Origin: Schaedlerella sp. | GTDB lineage: Bacteria; Bacillota; Clostridia; Lachnospirales; Lachnospiraceae | Direction of reading: 5' to 3' | Assembly (NCBI GenBank): GCA_020024595.1 | Contig: JAHHTO010000006.1 | Coordinates: 1 to 34,790, forward strand | Length of the DNA stretch: 34,790 bases | Shown: positions 1 through 7,320 of the stretch, in pieces | Layout of the letters: each line of letters opens with the position of its first letter | Numbering within the stretch: the first letter of the stretch is position 1 | Notes under the pieces: generated by a model | The model's input: the letters and a program-made list of their open reading frames with translations, nothing else | Told to the model about the DNA's origin: nothing | Database searches by the model: none | Translations under genes and position numbers: made by a program

Positions 1-1265
1 TTCTTTTTTTTCTTTTTCCGTCCGAAAATATCAGATTCTGAAATGACCATGAATTTCAACAGCGGGTACTCATACCCTTCTGTAACATGACCATAAGAAA
101 CCAGAATCTCACCTTCCTTCACCTCACGTTCTATCTCTTCACTGTAAAAACTGCTCAGATCATAGTCTCTCAAATCCTCTGCAAGTCGCCTTGCTCTTGT
201 CCGGGAGCCAGATAGAAGCACCACACGATAACCTCCGCGTTTCAAACGTTTCAAATCTCTCGTCAACATCTCGAAACTGTTATTATATGGATTCACACTC
301 TTTGTTTGAATAGCATAGACTTTCCGCACCTTAAAATTACTGCATTTCGATTCCAATGTGGTAAATCCAATACTGCTGTATCCGTTGATTTTCTCCACAA
401 CAGACTCTGTGGAAAACACCTGTTGTTCTATAGTGTTTCGATATTCCGTACTCTTCCGGTATTCTTCTTCTACCTCTTTACATCTCTCTGTCAAACGGAT
501 TGGTTCATCGAGAAACAAAAGTGTATCTTTTTTCGGAAAATAGTCCAAAAAGGATACTCCTACACTCTCATCTCCAGTAAGTTCCGTTGCAGGATAAATA
601 ATGATCTCATCCAGATTCTCAATGGATCTCTGACTTTCCACATCGAAAGTTCTCAGAGAATCTATTTCATCTCCCCAAAGTTCAATCCGAACCGGCACTT
701 CTTCAGTCAAAGGATATATATCCATAATACCTCCCCGGACAGCAAACTGCCCGGGACCTTCAACTTCAATTTCACGAATATATCCCATCTCTGCAAGCTT
801 TCTCTGCAACTCTGTAAAATCTAACACCTCTCCAGATTTCAAGTGAATTTGACTTCCAGACAGTGCTTCCAATGGCAGAAGCCCATCCAACAACGCATCT
901 GCTGTTGTAATGACCGTCAATTCCTTATCCTTCTCTGCCTCAATCAGCGCCCGCACTACTTCCATACGCTTTCCCAGAAGGTATTTACCTTTAATATCTG
1001 CATGATAGAACAATAAATCCCTTGCTGGATAATAATAGACATTATCGTCCAGAAAGCGATATTCATCATATGCCTGTTTCGCCTTTTCATCATTGGAAAA
1101 AATTCCCATGCGATATCGGATGTCCCCGCCAAGAGCATACATCAAATGTGTCTTTTGGGAGTTCACACATCCTGCAATCTGCAGCATTCCATATTCTTTT
1201 TTTCGAATTTTGATAATCTCTTCGTAATCCGCAAGTTCTGTAAGCGGCATCGTCAATGCTTTCAC
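1..1265 (-). CDS. mfd: Transcription-repair coupling factor Mfd, N-terminal part (3' end outside window)
   Basis: Mfd is a DNA translocase that removes RNA polymerase stalled at lesions and recruits UvrA for nucleotide excision repair. About 421 codons are present and read without a stop to the window edge. The visible part matches the UvrB-like N-terminal module: after VKALTMPLTEL come NSQKTHLMYALGG, YYPARDLLFYHAD, and the hallmark stretch GPGQFAVRGGIMDIYP followed by RIELWGDEIDSLR, all typical of Mfd/UvrB proteins. The later stretch LSGSRTRARRLAEDL fits the start of domain 3. The start is GTG at 1265, chosen because AGAAGGAAG lies just upstream; no ATG start fits the family. It begins 5 bases after the pth stop, so the two are surely co-transcribed. 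The helicase domains would lie outside the window. Identity is secure; only completeness is unknown. Confidence 0.95.
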   Translation of the reverse strand, partial: MKALTMPLTELADYEEIIKIRKKEYGMLQIAGCVNSQKTHLMYALGGDIRYRMGIFSNDEKAKQAYDEYRFLDDNVYYYPARDLLFYHADIKGKYLLGKRMEVVRALIEAEKDKELTVITTADALLDGLLPLEALSGSQIHLKSGEVLDFTELQRKLAEMGYIREIEVEGPGQFAVRGGIMDIYPLTEEVPVRIELWGDEIDSLRTFDVESQRSIENLDEIIIYPATELTGDESVGVSFLDYFPKKDTLLFLDEPIRLTERCKEVEEEYRKSTEYRNTIEQQVFSTESVVEKINGYSSIGFTTLESKCSNFKVRKVYAIQTKSVNPYNNSFEMLTRDLKRLKRGGYRVVLLSGSRTRARRLAEDLRDYDLSSFYSEEIEREVKEGEILVSYGHVTEGYEYPLLKFMVISESDIFGRKKKKK

Positions 1266-1270
1266 TATTC

Positions 1271-1849
1271 TTACGCTTCCTTCTTTTTCCGATTATATTC
1301 ATTCATTGTTTCTGTAATCTTCCCCTGTATGATCAATTCTGCAGCATGGACTGCTTTTTTATATCCTTCATCCATCATTTCCTGCTCTGCCTTAGAAAAA
1401 TGTCCCAACACATAATCTGCCAGATCATATTTGGGCGGTTTTTCTCCTACCCCCACCTTAATCCGTAGAAAGATCTGTCCACCCAGATGTGCAATAATAT
1501 TCTTGATTCCATTATGTCCCCCGGCACTCCCCTTGGCACGAATCCGAATCTGTCCATTATCCAAACTGATATCATCATAAATCACCAGTAGTTCTTCTTC
1601 CTCATCTACCTTGTAATAGTCAAGCAGGCTTCTCACACTCTCCCCACTTAAATTCATATATGTCTGCGGTTTTGCCAGAATTACTTTCTGCCCCGCAATC
1701 ATTCCTTTCCCCATAAGTGCATGATGTTTTTTTATATCCACAGAAATATTATATTTCTCTGCAAGTTTATCTATCACTTCAAATCCTACATTATGTCTAG
1801 TTCCCTCATATTCTTTCGAAGGATTTCCAAGACCGACAATAATAAACAT
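1271..1849 (-). CDS. pth: Peptidyl-tRNA hydrolase
   Basis: Pth cleaves the ester bond of peptidyl-tRNAs that drop off ribosomes and so recycles tRNA in the cytoplasm. The 192-residue length is standard for the bacterial family. Seen directly: the opening GLGNP with Asn9, the catalytic His19 in GTRHNVGF, the LAKPQTYMNLSGESV stretch, the YDDISLDNG stretch that carries the catalytic-dyad Asp, and SAGGHNGIKNII. The ATG at 1849 has GAGGTGAAGGAA just upstream. A sigma-A-like promoter lies at 1894-1922, and mfd follows after 5 bases, a gene order common in Firmicutes (pth-mfd). Nothing is unusual in the protein. Confidence 0.97.
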   Translation of the reverse strand: MFIIVGLGNPSKEYEGTRHNVGFEVIDKLAEKYNISVDIKKHHALMGKGMIAGQKVILAKPQTYMNLSGESVRSLLDYYKVDEEEELLVIYDDISLDNGQIRIRAKGSAGGHNGIKNIIAHLGGQIFLRIKVGVGEKPPKYDLADYVLGHFSKAEQEMMDEGYKKAVHAAELIIQGKITETMNEYNRKKKEA

Positions 1850-1893
1850 TTTCCTTCACCTCAACCTGTTTCTCGTTGTTTGTATCGGTATAC

Positions 1894-1922
1894 ATTGTAC
1901 ATGAATCTGAAGAGTTTGTCAC
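1894..1922 (-). promoter_or_regulatory. Sigma-A-type promoter of pth-mfd
   Basis: On the minus strand, GTGACA (1917-1922, 5 of 6 to TTGACA) is separated by exactly 17 bases from TACAAT (1894-1899, 5 of 6 to TATAAT). The predicted transcription start is near 1887, about 38 bases before the pth ATG. It is read from sequence only. Confidence 0.7.
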
Positions 1923-1975
1923 GCAGATTTATGATGATCTATTGGCACAGAACTGAATATGCAAGTCTCGAAAAG

Positions 1976-2004
1976 GAATATTTTTGATTCTGTTTTCATA
2001 CAAT
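1976..2004 (+). promoter_or_regulatory. Sigma-E-type (mother-cell sporulation) promoter
   Basis: GAATATT (1976-1982) is followed after 14 bases by CATACAAT (1997-2004). The Bacillus subtilis sigma-E consensus is about (G/T)(A/C)ATATT, 13-15 bases, CATACA.T, so both elements and the spacer fit fully. The predicted start is near 2011 and the AGGAGG ribosome site of the FMN_bind-like gene follows at about 2021. No good sigma-A pair was seen in the same place. Confidence 0.68.
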
Positions 2005-2031
2005 GATAAAAAAGCTCACCAGGAGGCATTT

Positions 2032-2466
2032 ATGAAATCTAAAACTAAAATTGTAGTTCTTCATATGAAAGAAATTATATACACTGCTATTTTCCTTTCT
2101 CTCGGTATCCTGCTAATTTTCTTGCTTATTTTTATGTTCAGACCGGACAGCGAGAAAAAAACGGCAACCACTGATCACCAATACACACCCGGAATCTATA
2201 CTTCCACTTTAACCTTAAATAATACCAACTTGGAAGTTGAAGTAACTGTAGATGAATCACGGATTCAGTCCATCCGTTTTGCCAATCTGGACCAGTCAGT
2301 CGCAACCATGTTTCCTCTCATTCAGCCTGCTATCGAAGAAATTGCTGAACAAATCTATGATACCCAATCGTTGGAAGACGTAACCTTTTCTGATGAAACG
2401 CCTTATACTTCACAGGTAATTCTAGATGCCATCTCTGAAGCCGTATCAAAAGCCGTAGCAAATTAA
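2032..2466 (+). CDS. Membrane-anchored FMN_bind-domain-like protein, probably sporulation-expressed
   Basis: This 144-residue protein is the only plus-strand gene. Residues 1-11 are basic, 12-36 form one transmembrane helix, and the rest is predicted extracellular. Residues 52-141 have the outline of an FMN_bind domain: YTPGIYTSTL, a VEVTVDESRIQSIRF strand pair, then DETPYTSQVILDAISEAVSKA, which parallels the family's SGATxTS ending. The residues normally at SGAT (flavin attachment site) read DETP, so covalent flavin attachment looks unlikely. The ATG at 2032 was chosen because AGGAGG lies just before it; an in-frame ATG at 1984 overlaps the promoter. A sigma-E-type promoter precedes it, which would mean mother-cell expression during sporulation. 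Domain similarity is an inference from pattern and its function is unknown. Confidence 0.72.
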   Translation: MKSKTKIVVLHMKEIIYTAIFLSLGILLIFLLIFMFRPDSEKKTATTDHQYTPGIYTSTLTLNNTNLEVEVTVDESRIQSIRFANLDQSVATMFPLIQPAIEEIAEQIYDTQSLEDVTFSDETPYTSQVILDAISEAVSKAVAN

Positions 2467-2483
2467 GCTGCGGCTTTTGATAC
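2443..2483 (+). repeat. 17-bp hairpin overlapping the 3' end of the FMN_bind-like gene
   Basis: GTATCAAAAGCCGTAGC (2443-2459) pairs with GCTGCGGCTTTTGATAC (2467-2483) with one wobble or mismatch and a 7-base loop that contains the stop codon. The left arm encodes the last residues of the protein. No T-run follows on either strand, so it is not a standard intrinsic terminator; it may stabilise the mRNA end or act as an atypical terminator. Confidence 0.75.
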
Positions 2484-2523
2484 ACATAGCCTGATCCCAG
2501 CAGCTTTCGCCAAATGTATAACC

Positions 2524-2551
2524 AAAAAAGGAATCGGTCCCCCGATTCCTT
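2524..2551 (-). terminator. Intrinsic terminator of the HAD phosphatase / small acidic protein operon
   Basis: On the minus strand a 10-bp perfect stem (AAGGAATCGG 2528-2537 with CCGATTCCTT 2542-2551) with a 4-base loop is followed by six T. It lies 46 bases after the stop of the 87-residue gene. Confidence 0.92.
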
Positions 2552-2596
2552 CTATGCGCTCATATTTAAATTTTAAAGTTTATGTGTCTTCACAGA

Positions 2597-2860
2597 TTAC
2601 CCTTCCACGATCAGATACTGGCCATTTGGAAGAGCAAATACTTCCGAAGCCTCTTCCAGTTCATCCTGATTCATGGACTCCACATCAGCACCGTTTTCTT
2701 CAAAATATTCCCGCACTTCATCCAAGGAATCTACTACAACTGCCATACAGTCTTCCAGAAATGCCTCTGCCTCTTCCAGTGTCTCCGCCACCGGTTCATC
2801 AAATAATTGTGACTGTTTTTTCAAAAAAGTCAACAAACACTCCTCACTGTACTCATTCAT
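2597..2860 (-). CDS. Small acidic conserved hypothetical protein (87 aa)
   Basis: I do not recognise a characterised family. The 87-residue protein is strongly acidic, rich in Glu and Asp, with no membrane segment or signal peptide, and probably mostly helical in the middle (ETLEEAEAFLEDC, LDEVREYFEEN), ending in a likely beta strand, GQYLIVEG. It begins 14 bases after the HAD-phosphatase stop; its ribosome site GGGAGG touches that stop codon, so the two are translated from one message. A strong terminator follows. Coding is supported by the ribosome site, the operon position and the codon-level continuity. It could be a small regulatory or adaptor protein, but nothing in the sequence says which. 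Confidence 0.8.
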   Translation of the reverse strand: MNEYSEECLLTFLKKQSQLFDEPVAETLEEAEAFLEDCMAVVVDSLDEVREYFEENGADVESMNQDELEEASEVFALPNGQYLIVEG

Positions 2861-2874
2861 GCTTCAAAACCTCC

Positions 2875-3534
2875 CTATTTCTTTATCCACTTCACAATCT
2901 CCTCCGGGGAATCTGCAATATACTTGGCTCCTGCATTTTTCAGAACCTGTCGTTCACGAAATCCCCATGACACACCAATCGTCAGCATTCCTGCTGCTGT
3001 TCCAGTTGCCACATCCACTTCCGAGTCTCCGATATAAACCGTCTCTTCTGGTAGCGCATGTAGCTTCTCAGCTATCTGCAGTGCTACTGTCGGATCTGGC
3101 TTTCTTGGCACGCCGTCTCTCTGACCTTGAACGATCTGAAATCTCTCTTTTCCAAAGATGTGCTCTACCACATGAACTGCCTGCTGATGCGGCTTGTTGG
3201 TAAGGACTGCAACTGCAATTCCCGCACGACTCAGTTCGTCCAACATGGAAAGGATTCCTGAATATGGTATTACATGATATGTGCAATTCGCATCAAATAT
3301 ACGTCCGTATATTTCCATTGCCTCGTTCAGACGACCTATATTCTCTTCTCCTGAAACAGATATTGCCTTCTCCATCAATACCTTTGCACCATTGCCCACA
3401 AATTCTCTACATTGCTGCATGGTAATCTCTGGAAGTTTCATTTCTTTCAGAGTTTCATTTACAGAAAAAGTCAAAGATTCTAATGTATCTGTTAAAGTTC
3501 CGTCCAAATCAAATATGCATACCTTGTACATCAT
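2875..3534 (-). CDS. HAD-family hydrolase, phosphoglycolate-phosphatase-like
   Basis: Predicted cytoplasmic phosphatase of the HAD superfamily, subfamily IA, 219 residues, a usual length for Gph/PpaX-type enzymes. Motif I is DLDGT at residues 9-13 (nucleophile Asp9, acid/base Asp11). Motif II is VLTNKP, the motif III lysine is probably in RKPDPT, and motif IV is YIGDSEVDV. A helical cap lies between motifs I and II. The start is MM at 3534, with AGGATGGGAAG upstream; either Met could be used. A sigma-A-like promoter lies at 3623-3651. The natural substrate cannot be told from the motifs: phosphoglycolate, pyrophosphate or a sugar phosphate are all possible. Confidence 0.9.
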   Translation of the reverse strand: MMYKVCIFDLDGTLTDTLESLTFSVNETLKEMKLPEITMQQCREFVGNGAKVLMEKAISVSGEENIGRLNEAMEIYGRIFDANCTYHVIPYSGILSMLDELSRAGIAVAVLTNKPHQQAVHVVEHIFGKERFQIVQGQRDGVPRKPDPTVALQIAEKLHALPEETVYIGDSEVDVATGTAAGMLTIGVSWGFRERQVLKNAGAKYIADSPEEIVKWIKK

Positions 3535-3622
3535 CTTCCCATCCTTTTACAAGTCAACTGCTTTACAGTTCCCACAATCGACCGATAATATTTTCAGAGT
3601 TCATTATATCTGTTATTTAATA

Positions 3623-3651
3623 TCATAGTATGAAGCCATAGAAATTTCAAC
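3623..3651 (-). promoter_or_regulatory. Sigma-A-type promoter of the HAD phosphatase operon
   Basis: Minus strand TTGAAA (3646-3651, 5 of 6) and TATGAT (3623-3628, 5 of 6) are 17 bases apart. The predicted start is near 3616, giving an untranslated leader of about 80 bases. Confidence 0.72.
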
Positions 3652-3670
3652 AGAAATTTTAATAGAAAAT

Positions 3671-3703
3671 AAGGTTTTTTATTGATTGGCAGAACAGAAC
3701 CTT
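3671..3703 (-). terminator. Possible weak terminator after sigG
   Basis: AAGGTT and AACCTT (3671-3676 and 3698-3703) could form a 6-bp stem with a 21-base loop, followed on the minus strand by ATTTTC. It is weak, but it is the only candidate in the 196-base gap between sigG and the next promoter. Confidence 0.25.
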
Positions 3704-3730
3704 CCAAGGGGTTTACCTACATCGTAAAAC

Positions 3731-4513
3731 TTACTTTCCAAGCAGATACTGACGCATCACTTTCAGAGCATTTTTTTCCAACCGGCTGACTTGTGCTTGG
3801 GAAATGTCAATTTGTTCTGCCACTTCCATCTGTGTCTTTCCCTCAAAAAAACGCAGTTGTATAATATATCGTTCACGCTCATTTAGCCGTTCCATTGCAG
3901 CTTCCAAGGAAAGTTCCTCTATCCAGTTTTCCTCTCTATTCTTCTTATCACTGACTTGATCCATCACATATAGTGTATCTCCTCCATCATTGTATACCGG
4001 TTCATACAGACTTACAGGGGCTTGTATCGCATCCAGTGCGAAGACGATGTCCTCCTTTGCAATTCCTATTTCCTCCGCAATTTCCTGCACTGTAGGCTCC
4101 TTCATATGTTTCTTTACATAGCCTTCCTTAGCATAGATCGCTTTATACGCCGTATCACGCAATGACCTGCTCACTCGAATGGAATTATTATCTCTCAAAT
4201 ATCGTCTGATTTCCCCAATAATCATTGGAACCGCATATGTGGAAAATTTCACTTCCCGATCGGGGTCAAAATTATCTACCGCTTTCATTAATCCCACACA
4301 ACCTATCTGGAACAAATCATCCACATTCTCGTTGCTGCTCGAAAACCTTTTGATAACACTTAAAACCAGACGTAGATTTCCTTTGATGTACTCTTCCCTC
4401 GCCTCTTCGTCTCCCTCTTTAATCTGTACAAACAGAGCTTTTTTCTCTTCCTCTTTTAGAAGCGGAAGTTTCGCTGTATTTACTCCACATATTTCTACTT
4501 TATTCAAAGCCAT
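3731..4513 (-). CDS. sigG: Late forespore sigma factor sigma-G
   Basis: Sigma-G directs RNA polymerase to late forespore genes such as those for small acid-soluble proteins. At 260 residues it matches the family length. The N-terminus MALNKVEICGVNTAKLP is the SigG signature. Region 2 runs from about 44 to 115 (GNLRLVLSVIKRF, DDLFQIGCVGLMKAV, KFSTYAVPMIIGEIRRYLRD). Region 3 holds EPTVQEIAEEIGI, and region 4 carries the helix-turn-helix MEVAEQIDISQAQVSRLEK near residues 225-245. The ATG at 4513 has GGAGG ten bases upstream. In Bacillus and many clostridia sigG follows spoIIGA-sigE; here those genes lie at 18022-19588 with seven unrelated genes between. I could not define a convincing sigma-F or sigma-G promoter in the 185-base upstream gap. 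Confidence 0.97.
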   Translation of the reverse strand: MALNKVEICGVNTAKLPLLKEEEKKALFVQIKEGDEEAREEYIKGNLRLVLSVIKRFSSSNENVDDLFQIGCVGLMKAVDNFDPDREVKFSTYAVPMIIGEIRRYLRDNNSIRVSRSLRDTAYKAIYAKEGYVKKHMKEPTVQEIAEEIGIAKEDIVFALDAIQAPVSLYEPVYNDGGDTLYVMDQVSDKKNREENWIEELSLEAAMERLNERERYIIQLRFFEGKTQMEVAEQIDISQAQVSRLEKNALKVMRQYLLGK

Positions 4514-4624
4514 AGCCTAACATCCTCCTGCCAGATTATTTTTAAACCTAGTAGAATTCTGCTCACTATCATGCTCTGTTATTCCATTCGTCCCTCAAAT
4601 AAAAAAAGTTTTAGCCCTTGACAC

Positions 4625-4657
4625 AAAAAGTGAGCTATCTTTTATCTGATAGCCCAC
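4625..4657 (-). terminator. Intrinsic terminator of the glycan-use operon
   Basis: Minus-strand stem GTGGGCTATC (4657-4648) pairs with GATAGCTCAC (4639-4630) over 10 bp including one G-U pair, followed by TTTTTG. It lies 42 bases after the stop of the secreted glycosidase and separates that operon from sigG. Confidence 0.88.
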
Positions 4658-4698
4658 TGTGAAATCATATAAGTTCATTTATTTTCTTTCTGTAATAC

Positions 4699-7299
4699 TT
4701 ATTTTAACTGAACCGTACATATACCTCCAGATGCTGTTCTGGTGATTGAATTGTTGATACTATTTGTTGCTCTTACCTGATACGTTCCCACATCTTTTTT
4801 CTCAAAAGAATCTATGGTTAACGTCGCAGCTGTTTGACCTTCTAACAGTCGACCATCTTTATACCACTCATAAGAAATCTCTCCTTGATCTGATGATACT
4901 GCTTGTGCTGTAAGTTCAAATCTCTGCCCTTCCACAGCGTTCTGGGATTGTGGTAATAGCGTCGTAAATTCAGGTAAATCTGCCGCTGTTTTCAAAGAAG
5001 TTTCTCCGGATTTGATAATTTCATAATAATCAAATTCAAATCCTCTCCACGAGGAGCTTGCCTCAACATTCACATTCTGATTCAATTCTTCCAACACTTC
5101 TACAACAATTGTATGTTCTTGATCTTCGTCTGATAATTTTCCAGTATCATACAATACCTGCTGTGTCGGTCTGATACTATCCAATCTTACCTTTTTCTGT
5201 TCTTCCGTCTCTTCGCCTCCTCTGCTATAATGTGCCGGATCTTCTTCTCTGTACTGCAGCACACCTCTGGATTCATATAGGTCTATAATTTCCGGTTCTT
5301 TCTCATCCACTTTCACTGAAATTTTCCGAATCCAGTTATCTCGAATTCCATATAAAATTGCTTGCGTCCCCTGAAAACGAATTGTCATCACATCTCCCGG
5401 CTGTCCTGTCCCATGATCTTTTCTTCCAAAACTTCCACGATAAGCTTGTTCTATCCAGCCACCTTCATAAGTGATAGACGCATCCGAATCATCAACAAAA
5501 TGACGTTGTCCTGCCGTCCTAAATTGATGTATATTTCCATCTACCGTTGTCTCACCTGCCCTATTGATTGCTGATACACTCCAGTAATACGTTCCGGAAG
5601 CTTTCAAATCTTCTGGCATTTGATAATTAGATTTTCCACCTGTTGTTGTTTCCAGTATTGGATTACTCAAATCCTCATTTTCAGACAAAACAATTTTATA
5701 ATCCGATGCATTTTTTGCATCATTCCATTGAAAATTCACTGCTGTGCTGACATCTACAGCTTGATGATCTGGGGTCTTTACCTGAAAATTCCCCGGTACT
5801 TCTTTTTGTTCATCCTGATAAAAGGTATACACGATCGCACATTCTCCATATTGGATCTGATCGCTATATTGCCCATTTGTCACATCACAGTTACTAAGAT
5901 GCCCATGATAGTCTGGCGTTTCATCTGTGTTTGCCATGCCTTGTTCATCTTTCTCTCCTGTCAACGCTACCGCTTTTACTTTATTGAATTTTTTCGGCAC
6001 TTGAAGCTGCACAGTCGCATCATCTTTTTCTTTATTTACCATAAATATATTTAGCTCGGATTTTTCTTCATTGGTAAAAGCAAATGTTCGTACTTTCTCT
6101 TCATTTGAGACCGCATTGACTTTGTGTGACAATGTAAACTTTTGAGCCATCATTTCCGCAAGAACCGGTCCATTCAATCGCTTTGTTTCTTTTCCATCAT
6201 ACCATGCATTCTGATCAAACCAGCCAAATGATTTTCCTGTTGGGTTAAATGCATTATACATCGTATCATCACTCGCCCACTGTGACGGCCACATAATAAT
6301 ACTGCTATATTCATCATCCTGAGCCAGTTTCGCAAATCCGTTCACTAAACAAAGCGCTGCTCCAAGATTGGTACTGTAAGTCGGAAAATTCGGCCATGGT
6401 ACATTACATTCTCCCATAATTTTTTCAATTCCAGCATCCACTGTAATATCTGTCTTGAAAACATCATCGTCTTTCCGGTTATAATATCCTTCCCATCCAA
6501 CATCATTACTGTTATAAACATGCTTATCTACTGCATCAAAACAGTACTTTCCATCTTTTACTGCATATTTTTTTATCTCATTATACTGTTTTGTTGATTC
6601 GATCTGCATAACTAGTTTGTAAGAAGGTGACACCTCTTTTATAGCTTCATAAAAATCAGGAAATGCTTTTCCATATTCTTCTGCTGTAAAAGTCCCATAA
6701 GGACAACTTGGCGCTTGTGCGGGTTCATTTCCCAGATCAAAGTACGCTTTTTCAATCCCTTGCTCTTTCATGTAAACAGCCATATTCACAGCCAAATTCA
6801 GCACGTTCTGATATGTCGGATCCTGTTTCTTTTCCTCCACAGTATTACCATTTTTATGATTCCAGGATTCAAAAGGAATATGAACAAACGGAGTAATCCC
6901 ATGTTTTGCCGCAAAAGTTACAAATTCTCGAAAACCTCTTGTCCCAAGTGCATCTTTTGTGTTCATTCCACCTTGATAATTACTATTCAGTGGTACTTCA
7001 TCTTGCCAGTCAAATACCCATGCATCATACCCCCATCGCAACATTTTAATGCCACTATTCGCATATGTCTGCTCCATCCAATTTCCGTTAGACTGCCACA
7101 TTTCATCACTTGTAAAAGACATTTCAAAATTCACGCCCATATTTTGGAAATTTTCCAGCGCTTTTGCACTATTCAATGCTTCCTCCGTTACAGCAATTTC
7201 TACTTGTTTATTGCCTGATTCTGCACGAACCTCCAACCCTGACATCGCCGATATCACTGTACAAACCGCCATCAATACACATAATTCTCTCTTTGTCAT
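4699..7299 (-). CDS. Secreted multidomain clan GH-A glycoside hydrolase
   Basis: An 866-residue exported enzyme. Residues 1-26 are a signal peptide ending VRA-ES. Residues about 45-395 look like a (beta/alpha)8 clan GH-A catalytic domain: MLRWGYDAWVFDWQDE, HIPFESWNH, acid/base Glu192 in FDLGNEP, nucleophile candidate Glu297 in IMGECN, about 105 residues apart as expected. Residues about 396-495 form a small beta domain, about 501-596 a fibronectin-III-like domain (YYWSVSAINRAG), about 600-763 a jelly-roll-like, possibly sugar-binding domain, and about 775-866 an Ig-like domain (ISYEWYKDG, DVGTYQV). No LPXTG anchor is present. It is the last gene of the transporter operon, 21 bases after the DUF4091 gene, with TAGGAGAA before its ATG. 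I cannot assign a GH family (39, 51, 79 and 5 are candidates) or substrate. Confidence 0.85.
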   Translation of the reverse strand: MTKRELCVLMAVCTVISAMSGLEVRAESGNKQVEIAVTEEALNSAKALENFQNMGVNFEMSFTSDEMWQSNGNWMEQTYANSGIKMLRWGYDAWVFDWQDEVPLNSNYQGGMNTKDALGTRGFREFVTFAAKHGITPFVHIPFESWNHKNGNTVEEKKQDPTYQNVLNLAVNMAVYMKEQGIEKAYFDLGNEPAQAPSCPYGTFTAEEYGKAFPDFYEAIKEVSPSYKLVMQIESTKQYNEIKKYAVKDGKYCFDAVDKHVYNSNDVGWEGYYNRKDDDVFKTDITVDAGIEKIMGECNVPWPNFPTYSTNLGAALCLVNGFAKLAQDDEYSSIIMWPSQWASDDTMYNAFNPTGKSFGWFDQNAWYDGKETKRLNGPVLAEMMAQKFTLSHKVNAVSNEEKVRTFAFTNEEKSELNIFMVNKEKDDATVQLQVPKKFNKVKAVALTGEKDEQGMANTDETPDYHGHLSNCDVTNGQYSDQIQYGECAIVYTFYQDEQKEVPGNFQVKTPDHQAVDVSTAVNFQWNDAKNASDYKIVLSENEDLSNPILETTTGGKSNYQMPEDLKASGTYYWSVSAINRAGETTVDGNIHQFRTAGQRHFVDDSDASITYEGGWIEQAYRGSFGRKDHGTGQPGDVMTIRFQGTQAILYGIRDNWIRKISVKVDEKEPEIIDLYESRGVLQYREEDPAHYSRGGEETEEQKKVRLDSIRPTQQVLYDTGKLSDEDQEHTIVVEVLEELNQNVNVEASSSWRGFEFDYYEIIKSGETSLKTAADLPEFTTLLPQSQNAVEGQRFELTAQAVSSDQGEISYEWYKDGRLLEGQTAATLTIDSFEKKDVGTYQVRATNSINNSITRTASGGICTVQLK

Positions 7300-7320
7300 A
7301 TTTTCTCCTAATTCATTCTC

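Noticed and set aside
306..824. Plus-strand open frame of 172 codons within mfd
   Set aside because: It lies antisense to mfd, whose minus-strand frame translates to clear Mfd sequence; the frame's protein is Phe/Ser/Cys-rich, has no ribosome site and shows no motif.
4514..4624. Search for a sigma-F or sigma-G promoter before sigG
   Set aside because: Fragments such as GCATG and CTACTA occur, but spacing and the second element do not fit either consensus well enough.
5620..6054. Plus-strand open frame of 144 codons opposite the secreted glycosidase
   Set aside because: Antisense shadow; the minus-strand frame encodes domains with catalytic motifs.
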